From Clostridium sp. 28_12 (GTDB lineage Bacteria; Bacillota; Clostridia; TANB77; CAG-508): a stretch of DNA of 37,586 nucleotides. The stretch's first letter is position 1. Each line of letters begins with the position of its first letter. Where the stretch lies: contig MNRR01000026.1 in the NCBI GenBank assembly GCA_001916055.1, positions 2,822 through 40,407 of the forward strand, in the 5' to 3' direction. Below, one piece after another: positions 25,822 to 33,381 of the stretch. The position numbers were made by a program, and so were the translations under genes. Under the pieces are notes generated by a model that ran no database searches, was not told the origin of the DNA, and saw nothing but the letters and a program-made list of their open reading frames with translations.

Positions 25822-25853
25822 CCCTATACAGGTATGACAAAACCTATATAGGG
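25822..25853 (-). terminator. terminator of the coiled-coil gene
   Basis: CCCTATACAGGT pairs with ACCTATATAGGG (one mismatch) around ATGACAAA. On the minus strand it is followed by GTTATTTTTA. It lies 18 nt after the coiled-coil gene's stop codon and just upstream of tetR. Confidence 0.75.
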
Positions 25854-25871
25854 AAAATGATATAAAAAATA

Positions 25872-26381
25872 TTAAATTGCTTTTTCTAATTTTGAAATTC
25901 GAAAAGAATTGTTTTTAACTTTTTCTTCTAATGATGTTAATTGAAGTGCAGATATACTTTTATGTTCTATATAATCTTGTGTCATATCAAATAAAATTTT
26001 GTATTTATCAGTATATTCAGCTTCAAATCTTGTAAATGATGAGGCTAAGTTAGTTATTAAAACCATCATTTTTTCGTGTTCTTCTCTGTTGCTTCCGGTT
26101 AATATATCTATTCTTAGGTCGATAGCATCAAATCTTTTATCGATAGTATCGAATTTTTCATCAATAGCATCGAATCTTTTATCAATAGTATCGAATTTTT
26201 CATCAATAGCATCGAATCTTTTATCAATAGTATCGAATTTTTTATCAATAGTATCGAATTTTTCATCAATAGCATCAAATTTTTTGCCGATTAAATCGAA
26301 TTTTTTATCATGCTCTTCAAGTTTTAATGTAATACCTTTAACCATATTCATAATAGTATCAAGTTTTTCATTAATATCCAT
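25872..26381 (-). CDS. coiled-coil protein with tandem KKFDxID heptads, 169 aa
   Basis: Soluble protein built on a regular heptad repeat. Residues 26-95 are ten heptads of the form (K/E)(K/R)FD(A/T)ID, with Phe and Ile three residues apart, so it should form a parallel coiled-coil oligomer. The N-terminus (MDINEKLDTIMNMVKGITLKL) and the C-terminal 70 residues (IDILTGSNREEHEKM... SLEEKVKNNSFRISKLEKAI) also look helical. There is no signal peptide or membrane span. Start 26381 has an exceptionally strong AGGGAGGTGAT site; the upstream GTG at 26390 lies in it. Function unknown. It is placed between tetR and the ABC exporter but on the opposite strand to the exporter. Confidence 0.85.
   Translation of the reverse strand: MDINEKLDTIMNMVKGITLKLEEHDKKFDLIGKKFDAIDEKFDTIDKKFDTIDKRFDAIDEKFDTIDKRFDAIDEKFDTIDKRFDAIDLRIDILTGSNREEHEKMMVLITNLASSFTRFEAEYTDKYKILFDMTQDYIEHKSISALQLTSLEEKVKNNSFRISKLEKAI
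26097..26306. repeat. 21-bp tandem repeat encoding heptads (10 units)
   Basis: Ten 21-nt units in frame within the coiled-coil gene. The middle units alternate as a nearly exact 42-nt pair (KRFDAID plus EKFDTID). Near-identity at DNA level suggests recent expansion by slippage or recombination, so copy number may vary between strains. Confidence 0.9.
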
Positions 26382-26512
26382 GGAAATCACCTCCCTAACA
26401 AAAAATATATAACAATTTTGAAATAAAAAATAATGAATTAAAAACTATAACAAGAGTATACAGTTAAATAGAGTATATGTCAATACAAAAATAGAAAAAT
26501 TCACAATAAAAA

Positions 26513-26543
26513 AGTAGAAAATCCGAAATATTGATTTTCTACT
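26513..26543 (-). terminator. hairpin in the 360-nt gap before the ABC exporter
   Basis: AGTAGAAAATC pairs perfectly with GATTTTCTACT around a 9-nt loop. On the minus strand it runs into a T-tract, so it could stop minus-strand transcripts. No gene is seen on that strand to its right. The rest of the gap 26382-26741 holds only the inverted repeat and promoter listed separately. Confidence 0.4.
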
Positions 26544-26654
26544 GTTATTTAATGAATAAGGCTATGGACACTAATGTATTACCAATTATAAGCTATTTAG
26601 CAATAGAAAGTCAAGCAAAAGTTATATCTCTTAGTCTTCTTATTATAAAATGTA

Positions 26655-26676
26655 AATATGAAAAAACTTTCATATT
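26655..26676. promoter_or_regulatory. candidate operator: 9-bp inverted repeat upstream of the ABC promoter
   Basis: AATATGAAA-AAAC-TTTCATATT, perfect 9-nt arms, ends 3 nt before the -35 box of the ABC exporter promoter. Size and position suit a TetR-family site, so the nearby TetR protein is the natural candidate. The repeat in the tetR promoter differs in sequence. Confidence 0.5.
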
Positions 26677-26679
26677 CTA

Positions 26680-26708
26680 TTGACTGAAAAAGGTAAAAGA
26701 AGTATAAT
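26680..26708 (+). promoter_or_regulatory. promoter of the second ABC exporter
   Basis: TTGACT-N17-TATAAT, 33 nt before the ATPase start codon; one -35 mismatch only. Confidence 0.85.
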
Positions 26709-26741
26709 CAAGAAAAAATAAAATGGAAGGAAGAAGATATA

Positions 26742-27453
26742 ATGAAAGAACTAATCAAATTTGAAAATGTTAAAAAAACATATAACATTGGAGAAAAAAG
26801 TTTCAATGCATTAGATGGATTAGACTTCACAATAAACAAAGGAGAATTTGTAGTAATACTTGGACCATCAGGAGCAGGAAAATCAACACTATTAAACTTG
26901 TTGCGGAGGAATGGACACAGTAACATCAGGAGAAATAACTGTAGAAGGAGAAAAAATATCAAACTATAATGAAAATCAACTAACAGACTATAGAGCAGAA
27001 AATATAGGGTTCATATTCCAATTTTACAATATATTGCCAACACTAACAGTATTAGAAAATGTACAATTAATAAATGACATAGTAAAAGAGCCAAAAGACG
27101 CAAAAGAAATTTTAAAAGAAGTAGGATTAGAACAACATGCAAATAAATTTCCAAACCAATTATCAGGAGGAGAACAACAAAGAGTATCAATTGCAAGAGC
27201 AATAGCAAAAAATCCAGTACTATTATTGTGTGATGAGCCAACAGGAGCATTAGACTCTAAAACAGGTGTAGAAGTATTAAAATTATTAAAAAAGCAATGT
27301 GATGCAAATAATGGAGAAAATACAGTAATTATAGTAACACATAACAGTTTAATTGCAGAAGTTGCTGATAGAGTAATAAGACTAAAAAATGGAAAAGTAG
27401 AAAGCAATGAAATAAATAAGCAACCAAAAAATATTGAGAAGGTAAATTGGTAA
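26742..27453 (+). pseudogene. MacB/LolD-type ABC ATPase, interrupted by a 1-nt frameshift
   Basis: ATPase subunit of an ABC exporter; about 236 residues once repaired. The first frame gives ELIKFENVKKTYNIGEKSFNALDG and Walker A GPSGAGKSTLLNLL, then goes off frame at an extra C (26904). Without it the reading is LLGGMDTVTSGEITVEG, which continues in the second frame from 26905 through Q-loop GFIFQFYNILP, signature LSGGEQQRVSIARAIA, Walker B LLLCDEPTGALDS and H-loop VTH. No other damage is visible. It could be a sequencing error, a real recent mutation or, less likely, a programmed shift. GGAAGGAAG precedes the ATG. The stop overlaps the permease start (TAATG), showing translational coupling. 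Confidence 0.85.
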
Positions 27454-29676
27454 TGTTAAAAAGAAAAATGTTTCGAGATATAAGACTTAACTTATCACAA
27501 TTTATCACAATATTTTTAATGATATTCTTAGGAGTAATGGTATATGCAGGTGTAAGATCTTATATGGAAGGTATGCAAAATACTGCAAATGTTTTTTATA
27601 GTGAGAATAATTTACAAGATTTAGACGTAGTAGGTCAAAACTTCACAGATGAAGATTTAGAAAATATCAAAAATATAGAACATATAAAAAATGCAGAAAG
27701 AAAACTAACTATAACAGGAACAATGGAATCAGAAGAAGACAGAACATTGCAAATAAATTTTATAGAGTCAAATGAGATATCAAAATTTTATGTTGCAGAT
27801 GGAAAAGCATTTAACAAAGAAACAAAAGGAGTATGGCTTGACGAATATTATGCAAATCATAACAATTTAAAGGTTGGAGATACAATCAAAATAAAATATG
27901 ACAAAATGACTTTAGAAGAAGAAATCATAGGACTTGTAAATATTCCAGACCATGTTTATGATATAAAAGATGAATCAGCAATATTCCCAAATCATATTGA
28001 TTATGGATTTTGCTATTTGTCAACAAAAGAATTGCCAGAAAATATGTCCATATATAATTATGTGATGGTAGATGTAGATAATGAAGAAAACAAAAACTAT
28101 GTGAAAAATGAAATAGAAGATAAAGTAAAAGATGCAATTGCGGTAACAGACATAAAAGATGAGTTTTCGTATTCGTCTTATCAAAATGAAATTGAAGAAG
28201 GAGAGACATATGTAGGAGTATTTACAGGATTATTCTTATTTATAGCAATCTTATCTGTTATTACAACAATGACAAGAGTGGTAAAAAAGCAAAGAATACA
28301 AATTGGAACATTAAAAGCATTAGGATTTAAGAAAAACAAAATAACAAATCATTATGTAGGATATGGATTTTGGATTGCAACATTTGCAGCAATAGTAGGA
28401 TTAATAGTAGGCCCACTTTTTATAGGAAACTTATTTATTGGTATGGAAATGTCATATTTTCAAGTTCCAAATGGAAAAGCAGCAGTTTCAAATAGTAGTT
28501 TCTTAGTTGCAATAGTAGTAGTACTTATAGTGTCACTTGTTACATATATCACATGCAGAAGCGAACTAAAAGAAAGTCCAGCAGAAACATTAAGAACAGA
28601 AATGCCAAATATAAAGAAAAATAGTTTGAATATTACAACAAAAGGAATATTTAAAAATATGGGATTTTCTTCAAAATGGAATATCAGAGATATTATAAGA
28701 AATAAAATGAGAACTCTTATGGGAATAGCTGGAATGGCAGGGTGTTGTATACTTTTAGTTTGTGCATTTGGAATGTTAGATACAATGAAAAATTTTATTG
28801 ACACACAATTTGAAAAACTATATAATTTTGACTATAAATTAACTTTAAAAAGTGAATATACAGAAGATATGTTAGATAAAATAACAGCTGAATATGGAAA
28901 TAATACTTCTAAAACTTTAGGTATCGAAGTAAAAAATGGAGATACTAGAGAAGCAAATAATATATTTGTAGATGACAGTAATGGATATGTAAGATTTATA
29001 AAACATAATGGAGAATTTATGGAGCTTTCTTCAGATGATGGAGTATATGTTACAGAGAAATTAGTATGAAAGCGAAATAGTTGGATTTGACAGAGATCCA
29101 CAAAATCAAAATATAAAAATGATTAGAAAATATTTAGAATCTCTAGGTATAGAATATAAGCCAGATGCTGTTTATACAAATAAAGATTTAAGCAACACTA
29201 AAGAAATTGATGGAGTAGAAATAATACAAGACAAACAAGCATTAGAAGATGGCATGAATAGTATGATTAACACAATGAAAACTATGATTATATTATTAAT
29301 TGTTATAGCATCAATTTTGGGTGGAGTAATAATATACAATTTAGGAATATTGTCATTTACAGAAAAACAATATCAATTTGCTACACTAAAAGTACTTGGA
29401 TTTAAAGATTCAAAAATAAAGAAAATATACATAAAACAAAATAATTGGATAACAATAATATCAATTATTCTAGGGCTTCCATTAGGAGCTTATATGACAA
29501 GATTTATTTTCAAAATGGCATTAGCAGAAACTTATGATTTTAGTAGTCATATCAAACTGTTATCATATATATTGGCTATAGTTGGAACTTTTATTGTATC
29601 TTATATATTTTCTAAAATATTAGCTAAAAAAGTTGATAAGATTGATATGGTTACAAGTTTAAAAGGAAATGAATAA
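27453..29676 (+). pseudogene. FtsX-like ABC permease, frame broken near 29067
   Basis: Permease partner of the preceding ATPase. The first part (27453-29069) has an N-terminal helix (ITIFLMIFLGVMVYAGVRSYMEG), an extracytoplasmic domain, helices with the coupling segment QRIQIGTLKALGFKKNKI, and a second repeat beginning KNMGFSSKWNIRDIIRNKMRT. It ends at TGA after YVTEKLV. The next frame continues YESEIVGFDRDPQNQNIKMIRKYLESLGIEYKP without a gap in sense, then the last helices and SFTEKQYQFATLKVLGF. Loss of 2 nt (GTATAT to GTAT) is the smallest explanation; family members may have about 20 more codons here, so a larger deletion is possible. The ATG at 27453 overlaps the ATPase stop. Confidence 0.82.
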
Positions 29677-29694
29677 AAATACGGAGGAATAAAG

Positions 29695-30390
29695 ATGATT
29701 AAATTAATATTAGTTAGACATGGACAAAGCATGTGGAATTTAGAAAACAAATTTACAGGTTGGACAGATGTTGAATTATCAGAACAAGGAATTAATGAAG
29801 CTAAAGAAGCGGGAAAGGTTTTAAAAGAACAAGGATTTCATTTTGATATAGCTTTTACATCTGTATTAAAAAGAGCAGAAGATACACTTGATTATATATT
29901 AAAAGAAATGGGCGAAGAAAATATAGAAATAAAAAGAAGTTGGAGATTAAATGAAAGGCATTATGGAGCTTTACAAGGATTAAATAAAGATGAAACAAGA
30001 GAAAAATATGGTGCAGAACAAGTATTATTATGGAGAAGAAGTACAAATGTAAGACCACCAGAATTAGAAGAAACAGATCCAAGATATCCAGGTAATGATC
30101 CTAAATATAAAGAGTTAACTAAAGATGAACTACCTAAAACAGAAAATCTAGTAGATACAATTAAAAGAGTTGTTGAATATTGGGATACTGATATAAAGCC
30201 TGAATTAGAAAAAGGAAAAAGAGTTATAATTTCAGCTCATGGAAATAGCTTGAGAGGTTTGATAAAATATTTAGATGGTATGAGTGATGAAGATGTTATT
30301 AAACTTGAATTACAAACAGGTAATCCAATTTGCTATGAATTAGACGATAATTTAAAGCCAATAAGACATTATTACTTAAAAAATAACTAA
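29695..30390 (+). CDS. gpmA: 2,3-bisphosphoglycerate-dependent phosphoglycerate mutase
   Basis: Glycolytic enzyme interconverting 3- and 2-phosphoglycerate; 231 residues, full length. The phosphohistidine motif LVRHGQSMWN starts near residue 7 (H9). It also has NKFTGWTDVELSEQG, the ERHYGALQG loop, WRRSTNVRPPELE and the second catalytic His in SAHGNSLRG. The helical insert present in the cofactor-dependent class, and missing in the smaller broad-specificity phosphatases, is intact. CGGAGGAA lies 9 nt before the ATG. It follows the broken ABC permease by 18 nt, so it could be co-transcribed with the exporter, and a terminator follows. Confidence 0.97.
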   Translation: MIKLILVRHGQSMWNLENKFTGWTDVELSEQGINEAKEAGKVLKEQGFHFDIAFTSVLKRAEDTLDYILKEMGEENIEIKRSWRLNERHYGALQGLNKDETREKYGAEQVLLWRRSTNVRPPELEETDPRYPGNDPKYKELTKDELPKTENLVDTIKRVVEYWDTDIKPELEKGKRVIISAHGNSLRGLIKYLDGMSDEDVIKLELQTGNPICYELDDNLKPIRHYYLKNN

Positions 30391-30397
30391 AAAAAAG

Positions 30398-30438
30398 CGC
30401 CCATGTAACTTAATTGCCAAGTTATATGGGTACTTTTT
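30398..30438 (+). terminator. gpmA terminator
   Basis: CCCATGTAACTT pairs with AAGTTATATGGG (one G-T) around AATTGCC and ends in a T-run. With the A-run on its left it may also serve the converging 148-residue gene. Confidence 0.85.
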
Positions 30439-30443
30439 ATGAA

Positions 30444-30890
30444 TTATATGGACTTGTAGTGGTTTAGCACGTCTGCATATGATTCAGTTGTATAAACCTT
30501 GTATTCCCAGTTGGTATAGCAGGCTAAAGGTAAATCATTTTTGATTTGACGAGCGTTTTTATCATAATGAAGACCATCAGAGTCAAGCACATAAGCTCCT
30601 GTTTTATAAATAAAATCATAATTAGAAATGAGCATATTTTTTTGGAAAGGATTATAGGTTATCATGTAACGAGATTTATTGTAACCGAGAATTTTTGTAG
30701 CACATAAATCATAAATTCGCTCATTTAATCCGCCCCATTGTAACTGTTCTTTCATGTTGTTATATTCCTCAGGTGTTACATTACAAACAAGAACTGGAAT
30801 GTTCTGCCGATATTGTTCATCAATAAAGTCATATAAAGGAACTTCAAGTTCCATATCTTCGGCTTTAGCCATAACAATTATTTTGTCCAT
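30444..30890 (-). CDS. hypothetical protein, 148 aa
   Basis: Soluble protein of unknown function, family not recognised. It opens with MDKIIVMAKAEDMELEVPLYDFIDEQYRQNIPVLVCNV, a strand-helix-strand pattern, and is rich in Tyr (KVYTTESYADVLNHYKSI at the end). There is no signal peptide, membrane helix or obvious catalytic motif. Start 30890 has AAGGAGGA at good spacing. Codon use is less AT-biased than most neighbours, as for the 189-residue unknown. It is convergent with gpmA and divergent from the nucleoside kinase, with a large palindrome in the intergenic region. Confidence 0.82.
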   Translation of the reverse strand: MDKIIVMAKAEDMELEVPLYDFIDEQYRQNIPVLVCNVTPEEYNNMKEQLQWGGLNERIYDLCATKILGYNKSRYMITYNPFQKNMLISNYDFIYKTGAYVLDSDGLHYDKNARQIKNDLPLACYTNWEYKVYTTESYADVLNHYKSI

Positions 30891-30924
30891 TTTTCCTCCT
30901 TGTCAAATGACATTCGTAGTATTT

Positions 30925-30955
30925 ATAAAATTAATATGTTACATATTAATTTTAT
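30925..30955. promoter_or_regulatory. 31-nt near-perfect palindrome (operator candidate)
   Basis: Fifteen-nt arms match perfectly around a single central T at 30940; the core reads TTAATATGT-T-ACATATTAA. It lies 35 nt upstream of the 148-residue gene on its promoter side. It has no T-run and sits between divergent genes, so an operator for a dimeric regulator is more likely than a terminator. The regulator is unknown. Confidence 0.55.
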
Positions 30956-31030
30956 CACAATTTACATAAAAAGTAAATACGAATAAAGAATATTAATGTA
31001 TAACAAAGAATGTTTATATAGTGACAATAC

Positions 31031-31059
31031 TTGATTTTTAAAATATTATATAGTAAAAT
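31031..31059 (+). promoter_or_regulatory. promoter of the nucleoside kinase gene
   Basis: TTGATT-N17-TAAAAT, 39 nt before the ATG at 31099. Confidence 0.65.
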
Positions 31060-31098
31060 ATGGAAGGTTAGTACATATAGAGAAAGGAATGAAGAAAA

Positions 31099-32700
31099 AT
31101 GGAAGGAAAAATATCAGAATTACAAAAAGAACAAATAGAAAAAAGTGAATATCCAGTAGTTGGAGCAAAATATAACAATGAATACAAAAATTTAGACGAA
31201 GTAGTATCAAGTGATGGAAAAATAGAATTAATAGATATTAATTCAAAAGAAGGAATGAAAATATATAGAAGAACATTAACATATATAATGGGAAAGGCAT
31301 TTTGGCATATATATCCAGAAGCACATGTAATAGTTAATTATCAATTATCAAATGCCATGTATTGTGACATAGAAAACATGGAAGTAACAGATGAAATGAT
31401 TGAAAAAGTAAAAGCAAAGATGCAAGAAATTATAAACCAAGACTTAAAAATAGAAAAAAAAGTTATGACAAGAGATGAGGCAGAAAAATTTTATAAAGAA
31501 ACTAATTCACCAAAAGGAAGATTACAATTCGATTTAGAAGATAGGCAAAACATTAATATGTATTATTGTGACGAATATTATAATTATATTTATGAAATTA
31601 TAGCTACACATACAGGAGCTACTAAAGTTTTTGATTTACAAAAATCCAGTAAAGGATTTTTATTAAGATATCCAAGTACTAAAAATGTAAACGAACTACC
31701 TGAATTTCATGAAACAAAAAAATTGTTATGGGCATTACAAGAGTATGAAACAATTTATAAAGTATTAAATGTAGGAACAGTATATAGATTAAACAAAGCA
31801 ATAAAAGAAAATACAATTAAGTATTTAATATTATTATCAGAAGCTTTACATGAAAAGAAAATTTCACAAATGGCAGATAAAATAGCAGAAAGAAAAGGCG
31901 TAAAAATGGTTTTAATTGCGGGACCATCGTCTTCTGGAAAGACAACATTTGCACAAAGATTAGGAATCCAATTAAAAATCAATGGATTAAAACCAGTAAC
32001 AATATCTGTAGATAATTATTTTGTTGAAAGAGAAGATACACCAAGAAATGAAAAAGGTGAATATGACTTTGAAAGTATCGATGCAATTGATATCGACCTA
32101 TTCAATAAACATTTATTAGCATTATTAAATGGAGAAGAAGTTGAAATGCCAGAATTTGACTTCCATGAAGGAACAAAAAAATATAATGGAAATAAAATCA
32201 AATTAGGAAAAGATGATGTTTTAGTAATAGAAGGAATTCATTGCTTAAATGATAAATTAACAGAAAGAATCCCTAAAGAGCAAAAATATAAAATCTATAT
32301 TAGTGCATTAACTGTTCTAAATATGGATGCATTTAATAGAATTTCAACAACAGATACTAGATTAATAAGAAGAATTGTTAGAGATAATCAATTTAGAGGG
32401 TATACAGCGCAAAATACAATTTCTACTTGGAATAATGTAAATTTAGGAGAAGAAAAAAATATATTTCCATTCCAAGAAGAAGCTGATAGTATATTTAACA
32501 CATCTTTAATCTACGAATTAGGTGTGTTAAAAAATGAAGCAATGCCATTATTAGAAAAAATAACAAATGATGAACCAGAATATGCAGAGGCTCAAAGATT
32601 ACTTGAAATATTACGTTATTTTAAACCAATTTCTAAAGATTTGGTTCCATCCAATTCTTTATTAAAAGAATTCCTTGGTGGAGGAGATTTTAAAGGGTAA
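31099..32700 (+). CDS. nucleoside kinase (uridine-kinase-like) with ThrRS-like N-terminus
   Basis: 533-residue member of the clostridial nucleoside kinase family. The N-terminal half resembles the TGS and second additional domains of threonyl-tRNA synthetase (YPVVGAKYNNEYKNLDEV, then RRTLTYIMGKAFWHIYPEA, about 18-190), though the zinc-type HxxxH is not kept. The C-terminal half is a P-loop kinase like uridine kinase/phosphoribulokinase: GPSSSGKTTFAQRL (about 275-288), SVDNYFVEREDTP, DFHEGTKKY, VIEGIHCLN and RRIVRDNQFRG. It probably phosphorylates a nucleoside; the substrate cannot be read off. AAAGGA lies 10 nt before the ATG. It is followed 16 nt later by the RNHCP gene in the same transcript. 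Confidence 0.9.
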   Translation: MEGKISELQKEQIEKSEYPVVGAKYNNEYKNLDEVVSSDGKIELIDINSKEGMKIYRRTLTYIMGKAFWHIYPEAHVIVNYQLSNAMYCDIENMEVTDEMIEKVKAKMQEIINQDLKIEKKVMTRDEAEKFYKETNSPKGRLQFDLEDRQNINMYYCDEYYNYIYEIIATHTGATKVFDLQKSSKGFLLRYPSTKNVNELPEFHETKKLLWALQEYETIYKVLNVGTVYRLNKAIKENTIKYLILLSEALHEKKISQMADKIAERKGVKMVLIAGPSSSGKTTFAQRLGIQLKINGLKPVTISVDNYFVEREDTPRNEKGEYDFESIDAIDIDLFNKHLLALLNGEEVEMPEFDFHEGTKKYNGNKIKLGKDDVLVIEGIHCLNDKLTERIPKEQKYKIYISALTVLNMDAFNRISTTDTRLIRRIVRDNQFRGYTAQNTISTWNNVNLGEEKNIFPFQEEADSIFNTSLIYELGVLKNEAMPLLEKITNDEPEYAEAQRLLEILRYFKPISKDLVPSNSLLKEFLGGGDFKG

Positions 32701-32716
32701 AACGAGGGAGATTTTG

Positions 32717-33037
32717 ATGTTAGAAAAAAGTAAATTTACTAAAATTGATGAAGAATTTATATGTGAAAACTGTGGCAAAAAGGTTCCTAAATTAGGATAT
32801 ACTTGTAGGAACCATTGCCCATATTGTTTACATTCAAAACATTTAGACATTAATCCTGGAGATAGAGCAGAAAGTTGCCATGGAATCTTAGAACCTGTGG
32901 GACTTGAATTTAACCCTAAAAAGGGATATGTTATAGTTTTTAAATGTAAAAAATGTGGTGCAATAAGAAAAAATAAATTGGCAGAAGATGATAATATGGA
33001 TGAAGTAATAAGGTTAAGCACATTAAATAGAATTTAA
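32717..33037 (+). CDS. RNHCP domain protein
   Basis: Small zinc-ribbon-like protein, 106 residues, named for its RNHCPYC motif (about 32-38). Cysteine pairs CENCGKKVP, CRNHCPYC and CKKCGAIRK give several metal ligands, and the HLDINPGDRAESCHG segment is family-typical. The role is unknown; a nucleic acid-associated one is often guessed. The ATG at 32717 has GAGGGAG 6 nt upstream; the frame is open to 32675 but that part overlaps the kinase gene. It is co-directional with the nucleoside kinase and ends in a terminator. Confidence 0.9.
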   Translation: MLEKSKFTKIDEEFICENCGKKVPKLGYTCRNHCPYCLHSKHLDINPGDRAESCHGILEPVGLEFNPKKGYVIVFKCKKCGAIRKNKLAEDDNMDEVIRLSTLNRI

Positions 33038-33040
33038 TAC

Positions 33041-33073
33041 AAAAAAAACGCTTTTGAATGAAGCGTTTTTTTT
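33041..33073. terminator. bidirectional terminator between RNHCP and rpmB genes
   Basis: An A-run and CGCTT pair with AAGCG and a T-run around TTGAATG. It works for both converging genes and touches the rpmB stop codon. Confidence 0.85.
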
Positions 33074-33269
33074 ATGCTCTTTTAACTTTTCCGTTCTTTA
33101 AACATTTTGCACATACATGGATTTTTTTGATTTCTCCATCAACATCAGCTTTTACTGTTCTTAAATTTGGTTTCCAAGTACGTGGTGCTCTTTTACTTAT
33201 ATGAGAACGAGTTATACTTAATTTATTTCCATGAATAGCTGTTTTTTCACAAATTTCACATTTTGCCAT
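33072..33269 (-). CDS. rpmB: 50S ribosomal protein L28
   Basis: Ribosomal large-subunit protein, 65 residues, normal for the family. MAKCEICEKTAIHGN at the start, RTWKPNLRTVKADVDG in the middle and HVCAKCLKNGKVKR at the end are diagnostic. It keeps both cysteine pairs (CEIC and CAKC), so it is the zinc-binding form. The ATG at 33269 follows AGGAGGTG; a GTG at 33281 overlaps that site and is not used. It is a single gene. Confidence 0.97.
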   Translation of the reverse strand: MAKCEICEKTAIHGNKLSITRSHISKRAPRTWKPNLRTVKADVDGEIKKIHVCAKCLKNGKVKRA

Positions 33270-33381
33270 GATTAAATACACCTCCTATTTTTATTTTATA
33301 AACATGACTATTAATAAGTTTATCATAGTTTTTTGAAAAATACAAGGCTTTTTGGAAAATTTGTAAAAAAGTCGTGTAATC

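Noticed and set aside
25999..26412. 137-residue open frame on the plus strand across the coiled-coil gene
   Set aside because: It is the mirror of the 21-bp repeat (Ser/Ile/Asn-rich string) without a ribosome-binding site; the minus strand has a near-perfect one.
26563..26685. A 39-codon open frame in the gap before the ABC exporter
   Set aside because: No ribosome-binding site at useful spacing, it runs through the operator palindrome into the -35 box, and it has no recognisable content.
26742..27453. Programmed +1 frameshift as the explanation for the ATPase gene
   Set aside because: GGAGGA lies after, not 3-6 nt before, the shift point and there is no stop codon or slippery CTT there; error or mutation is simpler. 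Kept only as a remote alternative in the findings.
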